Source: JAFAFN01 sp963707555 (GTDB taxonomy: Bacteria > Actinomycetota > Acidimicrobiia > Acidimicrobiales > Microtrichaceae). From it: DNA of 64,000 nt. A program made the position numbers and the translations under genes. The notes below the pieces were generated by a model that was not told where the DNA came from, did not search any database, and saw only the letters and a list, made by a program, of their open reading frames with translations. Below are positions 60,156 through 64,000 of the stretch, one piece after another (position 1 is the first letter of the stretch; each line of letters starts with the position of its first letter). The stretch spans positions 248,001 to 312,000 of the forward strand of contig CAVPQM010000021.1 in assembly GCA_963707555.1 (NCBI GenBank). The letters are read 5' to 3'.

Positions 60156-61709
60156 TCAGAGCGTCGGGGGCAGGATCGCCTCGACCAGGTTCGGTCCGGG
60201 CGTGGCGAGGGCTCGCTCGAGCTGCTCGGTGAACTCCTCGGCAGTCGTCGCTCGGGTCGCCGACACGCCCATGCCCTGGGCGATCGACACGAAGTCGAGC
60301 CTCGGGTTGGTCAGGTCGAGCATCTCGAGCGCCTTGGGACCCGGATCGGCACCGACGCGGGTCAGCTCCAGGTTGAGGATCGCGTACGACTGGTTGTTGA
60401 GGATGATCGTCGTGACATCCAGGCCCTCGCGGACCTGGGTCCACAGCGACTGGATCGTGTACATCGCGCTGCCGTCGGCCTGGAGGTTCACGACCCGGCG
60501 ACCGGGGCTGGCGATGGCTGCGCCGGTGGCGACGGGCATGCCGTAGCCGATCGCGCCGCCCGGCAGGCAGAGCCAGTCGTGACGAGGTGCCCCGGCGGTG
60601 AAGCCCGAGACGAAGAGGCCGGCGGTGTTGCCCTCGTCGACGACGACCGCTCCCTCGGGCAGCAGCGCACCGAGGGCGGTGGCGAACGTCTCGGCGTTCA
60701 GCGCGCCGGTCGGGCGGTCGGTCCGGAACGGCGCGGCGAGCTGCGCGCCGTCGGCCGGTGCGCCGATCGCGTCGGCGACGGCCTCGAGGGCCGCGGTCGA
60801 GTCCTCGCCCGGGACCGACAGCACGTGCACGCTGCAGCCGTCGGGCACCAGGTCCGAGGCCTTGTCGGGGTAGGCGAAGAACGAGACCGGCGACGCCGCC
60901 TCGACCAGGATCAGGTGGTCGAGGCCGTCGAGCTGGGCCTGGGCGAACTCGGCGAGGTAGCCGAGGCGCTCGACCGCCGGCAGTCCCGCGCCGCGCTCGA
61001 GGCGGGCGGGGAAGGTCTCGCAGATCAACTTCGCACCGGAGGTCGTGGCGACGCGCGACGCGGCGACCAGGCCGGCCTCACGGGTGACGGTGCCACCGAT
61101 CAGGATGCCGACCGTCGCGTCGGAGCGGAGCAGCTCGGCGACCGACGAGATCACCTCTGCGCCGACCGCGGCGGGTGCCGCCGCAGGCCGTGGCGCGACG
61201 GGACCGGGCGCCTCGAGCCAGCAGACGTCCGCCGGCAGGATCAGGGTGGCGACCTGTCCGGGGGGACCCATGGCTGCGGCCACCGCGTCGGCTGCGTCAT
61301 CCGCGACCTCGGACGGGTCCGTCGAGGAGCGGATCCAGGTCGAGACGCCCTTGGCGATGCTGTGGATGTCGCTCTGCAGAGGAGCGTCGTACTTGGCGTG
61401 GTACGTGGCGTGGTCACCGATGATGTTGACCACCGGGGTCCGGCCGCGACGGGCGTTGTGCAGGTTCGCGAGCCCGTTGCCGAGACCCGGCCCCAGGTGC
61501 AGCAGCACTGCGGCGGGCTTGTCGGCCATGCGGGCGTAGCCGTCGGCGGCACCGGTCGCGACACCCTCGAACAGGGCGAGCACCGAGTGCATCTCGGGCA
61601 CGTCGTCGAGCGCGGCGACGAAGTGCATCTCGGAGGTGCCGGGGTTCATGAAGCAGGTGTCGACACCTGCGTCGACGAGGGTCCTGATGAGTGCGTGTGC
61701 ACCGTTCAT
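60156..61709 (-). CDS. thiamine-pyrophosphate enzyme, acetolactate synthase/benzoylformate decarboxylase-like
   Basis: 517 residues from ATG 61709. TPP-activating Glu48 in LALFEGVATGAADGYAR, GPGLGNGLANLHNARRGRTP, and the TPP/Mg motif QADGSAMYTIQSLWTQ with IILNNQSYAILN. It lacks the AHAS quinone/FAD fingerprint I would expect for a true acetolactate synthase and is shorter, so a 2-oxoacid decarboxylase (benzoylformate or similar) is likelier. An FAD-linked 2-hydroxyacid oxidase lies 80 bp upstream on the same strand, which could supply the 2-oxoacid. Confidence 0.85.
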   Translation of the reverse strand: MNGAHALIRTLVDAGVDTCFMNPGTSEMHFVAALDDVPEMHSVLALFEGVATGAADGYARMADKPAAVLLHLGPGLGNGLANLHNARRGRTPVVNIIGDHATYHAKYDAPLQSDIHSIAKGVSTWIRSSTDPSEVADDAADAVAAAMGPPGQVATLILPADVCWLEAPGPVAPRPAAAPAAVGAEVISSVAELLRSDATVGILIGGTVTREAGLVAASRVATTSGAKLICETFPARLERGAGLPAVERLGYLAEFAQAQLDGLDHLILVEAASPVSFFAYPDKASDLVPDGCSVHVLSVPGEDSTAALEAVADAIGAPADGAQLAAPFRTDRPTGALNAETFATALGALLPEGAVVVDEGNTAGLFVSGFTAGAPRHDWLCLPGGAIGYGMPVATGAAIASPGRRVVNLQADGSAMYTIQSLWTQVREGLDVTTIILNNQSYAILNLELTRVGADPGPKALEMLDLTNPRLDFVSIAQGMGVSATRATTAEEFTEQLERALATPGPNLVEAILPPTL

Positions 61710-61789
61710 CTGCTGATCTCCGTGGGACGTGTCACCGGATGGCTCCGGAGCGTGAGGGATGGTTCGTGAGGAAGGCGGGGAGCTCGCGC

Positions 61790-63163
61790 TCAGTCGAAGA
61801 GCACGCCGGGGTTGAGGATCCCGTTGGGGTCGAACGCCGACTTGATGCGACGCATCAGGTCGATCTTGGCGGGGTCCTCGAGCTGGTTGAAGTAGTGCTT
61901 CTTCGCGTGGCCGATGCCGTGCTCACCCGAGATGGCACCGCCGAGCTCCATGCCCTTGGTGAACAACGCTCGCAGCAGCTCGGAGCGGCGTTCGTCGTCG
62001 GAGCAGAAGATGCCCATGTGCACGTTGCCGTCACCCGCGTGGCCGCACCCGGCGATCCAGGCCTCGTACTCGTCGGCGAGCGCGGGCACGGCGTCCATGA
62101 AGGCCGGGATCTGCGCCCTCGGCACGACGATGTCGATGATGTCGTCCGCGCCGTTCGCCTTGGCCATCCAGAACGCCTTCTCGCGGGCGTCGATCAGGCC
62201 GGCGGCCGAGGCTGCGGGCAACACGTAGACGTCCATCGCGCCGAGTCCGACGAGCAGCTCGGACAGGGCGACGGTGTCCTGCTCGAGTCGATCCTCGGAG
62301 GTGTCCTCGAGCATGACGACCAGGTAGGCGAGCGCGGTGTCCTTGACGTCCTGGGGGATGCCGAGCTCGAGCCCGGTGAAGGTCTGCACCGCCGACATCG
62401 TCAGCAGGTCGATGTACTCGAGGATCAGCGGGTCGAGCCCCGAGTCGATGATGCGGGGGACCGCGGCGGTCACCCCGTCGAGCAGCGCGAACGGTGCGAG
62501 CACGGTCGCCTGGTGGGCGGCCCTCGGGTAGAGCCGCAGGGTCGCCTCGGTCACGAGCGCCAGGGTGCCCTCGCTGCCGATCACCAGCTGGGTCAGGTCG
62601 TAGCCCGAGGAGGCCTTGACGAACTTGCCGCCCGAGCGCATGACCTGGCCGCCGGGCAGCACGGCCTCGATGCCGAGCACCTGGTGGCGGGTGACGCCGT
62701 ACTTCACGGCGCGCATGCCGCCGGCGTTCGTGGCGATGTTGCCGCCCAGGCTGGCCGAGTACTCACCGGGGTAGACGGGGTACACCAGGCCGTGCTCGCG
62801 GGTGATCTCGTCGAGCTCGTTGAGCCGCACGCCGGGCTGGACCACCGCGGTGTGGTTGTCGCGGTCGATCTCGAGCACTGCGTTCATGCGCTCGAACGAG
62901 ACGACGATGGCGTCCTGCCCGGGTCGTGCCGCACCGGAGAGCCCGGTGCCGGCGCCGCGTGCGGTCACCGGCACGCCGAGCTCGTCCGCGGTGCGCAGCA
63001 CCGCAGCGACCTGCTCGGTGGTCTCCGGGCGCACCACCACCGCGGGCGTCACCGCGTCGACGGTCAGGCACTCGTCGTGCCCGTAGTCCTCGCCGCACTC
63101 CGCGCCGACCTGCACCAGGTCCGGGCCCAGCTCGCCGGAGAGTCGGTCGATCAGATCAGCCAT
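61790..63163 (-). CDS. FAD-linked oxidase, glycolate oxidase GlcD/D-lactate dehydrogenase type
   Basis: 457 residues from ATG 63163. FAD-binding PCMH domain with TARGAGTGLSGAARPGQDAI and SLGGNIATNAGGMRAVKYGV; C-terminal substrate domain with AGCGHAGDGNVHMGIFC and GGAISGEHGIGHAKKHYF, ending FDPNGILNPGVLFD. Members oxidise 2-hydroxyacids such as D-lactate, glycolate or 2-hydroxyglutarate to 2-oxoacids. Probably cotranscribed with the TPP enzyme to form a 2-hydroxyacid to aldehyde route. Confidence 0.9.
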   Translation of the reverse strand: MADLIDRLSGELGPDLVQVGAECGEDYGHDECLTVDAVTPAVVVRPETTEQVAAVLRTADELGVPVTARGAGTGLSGAARPGQDAIVVSFERMNAVLEIDRDNHTAVVQPGVRLNELDEITREHGLVYPVYPGEYSASLGGNIATNAGGMRAVKYGVTRHQVLGIEAVLPGGQVMRSGGKFVKASSGYDLTQLVIGSEGTLALVTEATLRLYPRAAHQATVLAPFALLDGVTAAVPRIIDSGLDPLILEYIDLLTMSAVQTFTGLELGIPQDVKDTALAYLVVMLEDTSEDRLEQDTVALSELLVGLGAMDVYVLPAASAAGLIDAREKAFWMAKANGADDIIDIVVPRAQIPAFMDAVPALADEYEAWIAGCGHAGDGNVHMGIFCSDDERRSELLRALFTKGMELGGAISGEHGIGHAKKHYFNQLEDPAKIDLMRRIKSAFDPNGILNPGVLFD

Positions 63164-63263
63164 GTTCGTCTCCACGGTCCCGGGACACGCACCCTGCCCC
63201 CTCGTCGTCGTCCCGCCCTCCCCGGGGCGCTTCACTGACCCCGAGTCTGTCAGACCCAGCGCC

Positions 63264-63902
63264 TCAGGCGAGCATGCGGACCAGCATGGTCGCGACGGTG
63301 CTCGCTGCCGCGGCGCGTGGCAGCGACCGGAAGACACGCAGCTGGTCCCAGGTCTCGAACCCGGCGATGACGTCGAGCGCGTGGACCGTACGGCGCCGCT
63401 CCTCGGGGTCGAGCGCTGACAGCTCGGGGGCGAAGCAGGCCTCGACCTGCGTGCACAGCGCCGAGGACAGCTCGTCGATCCGACTGCGCACCACCGTCGA
63501 GGTGTGCGCCCGTGAGCCGATCGCGTGGCGCACCGGGGTGATGAACTCGAAGAGCTCGGCACGTCGCTCGACCAGGTCGTCGATTCGCTCGTCGAGCGAA
63601 CCCGTCGACTCCGGGGGATCGAGCAGGGGCAGCACCCGTCGCGCCTGCTCCGCCGCGAGCTCCAGGTGCAGCGCGTCGAGATCGTCGAAGTGCTGGAACA
63701 CCGAGCGCACCGACACCCCGGCGCCCTCGGCGATCTGCGCCGCGGTCGGGGTCAGCACCCCCCGGTTCAGCAGGCCGAGCAGCGCGTCGACGATCGCGGC
63801 GCGGGTGCGCTCGCCCCGACGGACCCGCCCATCGGTCGCAGTGCTCGACGCCGGGCTGGCGGCGGTCGGGCTCTCCGCGGCCGCGTCAGGGGCGTCGCTC
63901 AT
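63264..63902 (-). CDS. TetR-family transcriptional regulator
   Basis: 212 residues from ATG 63902, overlapping the stop of the hydrolase gene upstream. After an Ala/Ser-rich leader, the HTH lies at about 33-80 (RTRAAIVDALLGLLNRGVLT, QIAEGAGVSVRSVFQHFDDL). Target unknown; it may govern the hydrolase or the oxidase genes 100 bp downstream. Confidence 0.85.
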   Translation of the reverse strand: MSDAPDAAAESPTAASPASSTATDGRVRRGERTRAAIVDALLGLLNRGVLTPTAAQIAEGAGVSVRSVFQHFDDLDALHLELAAEQARRVLPLLDPPESTGSLDERIDDLVERRAELFEFITPVRHAIGSRAHTSTVVRSRIDELSSALCTQVEACFAPELSALDPEERRRTVHALDVIAGFETWDQLRVFRSLPRAAAASTVATMLVRMLA

Positions 63903-64000
63903 GAACCCGGTGTCGCCGCGATGAAGTCGATGACGACGCGGGCGAGCTCCGGTCCGCGGTCCTCCTGCAGGAAGTGCCCGCCGCCCTCGATGAAGGTGTG
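63899..64000 (-). CDS. alpha/beta-hydrolase (haloalkane dehalogenase-like), C-terminal end only
   Basis: The last 33 residues before TGA read HTFIEGGGHFLQEDRGPELA and on to VIDFIAATPGS. GGGHFLQED holds the catalytic His and the LQED tail typical of haloalkane dehalogenase-like and epoxide-hydrolase-like enzymes. The rest lies outside the window. Overlaps the TetR start by four bases (ATGA). Confidence 0.7.
   Translation of the reverse strand, partial: HTFIEGGGHFLQEDRGPELARVVIDFIAATPGS

Overview
The window is GC-rich, densely packed DNA with many GTG starts and many ATGA/GTGA gene overlaps. It reads as an actinobacterial chromosome. The mix of acyl-CoA and short-chain dehydrogenases, enoyl-CoA hydratases, P450, Baeyer-Villiger monooxygenase, MMPL exporter, many TetR regulators and a full Mrp antiporter would suit a free-living, possibly marine, actinobacterium such as the Acidimicrobiia/Ilumatobacter group. 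That placement is inference. I see no rRNA, tRNA, CRISPR array, insertion sequence or phage gene.

Layout. 1-2.6 kb: TetR/acyl-CoA dehydrogenase pair, engB, S4 RNA-binding protein. 2.7-7.3 kb: pirin and a four-gene Opu-type osmolyte ABC importer. 7.4-10.8 kb: acetoacetate-decarboxylase-like protein, MpaB-type oxygenase with TetR, PaaI-type thioesterase, nitrobindin-like barrel. 10.9-16.7 kb: lipid-type enzymes around a TetR-controlled MMPL exporter. 16.8-23.5 kb: ABC exporter, P450 with ferredoxin, hydrolases, VOC protein. 23.6-30.7 kb: PEP carboxylase, then an SNF2 ATPase coupled to two small proteins. 30.7-36.8 kb: seven-gene mrpABCDEFG operon. 36.9-39.6 kb: histidine kinase with a GerMN lipoprotein, then a chagasin-like lipoprotein. 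39.7-46.0 kb: NarL-type two-component system, DUF4097-like protein and a MacB/FtsX exporter. 46-48 kb: DUF2470 protein, heme oxygenase, cold-shock protein. 48-56 kb: fumarase, flavin amine oxidase, C69 peptidase, thioredoxin, Baeyer-Villiger monooxygenase, DinG-like helicase. 56.4-59.9 kb: a cell-surface operon. 60.1-64 kb: TPP enzyme, FAD-linked oxidase, TetR and the end of an alpha/beta hydrolase.

Three points stand out. First, a surface operon encodes a TasA/CalY-like protein, its SipW-type signal peptidase, a seven-repeat RCC1 propeller and an LPFTG-anchored protein; it lies downstream of an array of GGTTCG half-sites. Second, two promoters, for the two-component system and for the FtsX exporter, share a 46-nt element with no gaps, suggesting a small autoregulated regulon. 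Third, about twenty reading-frame breaks lie in otherwise well conserved genes, half of them in the mrp operon. Most are of the extra-base type, which points to sequence error more than gene decay. Short tandem duplications that include stop codons recur after several genes.
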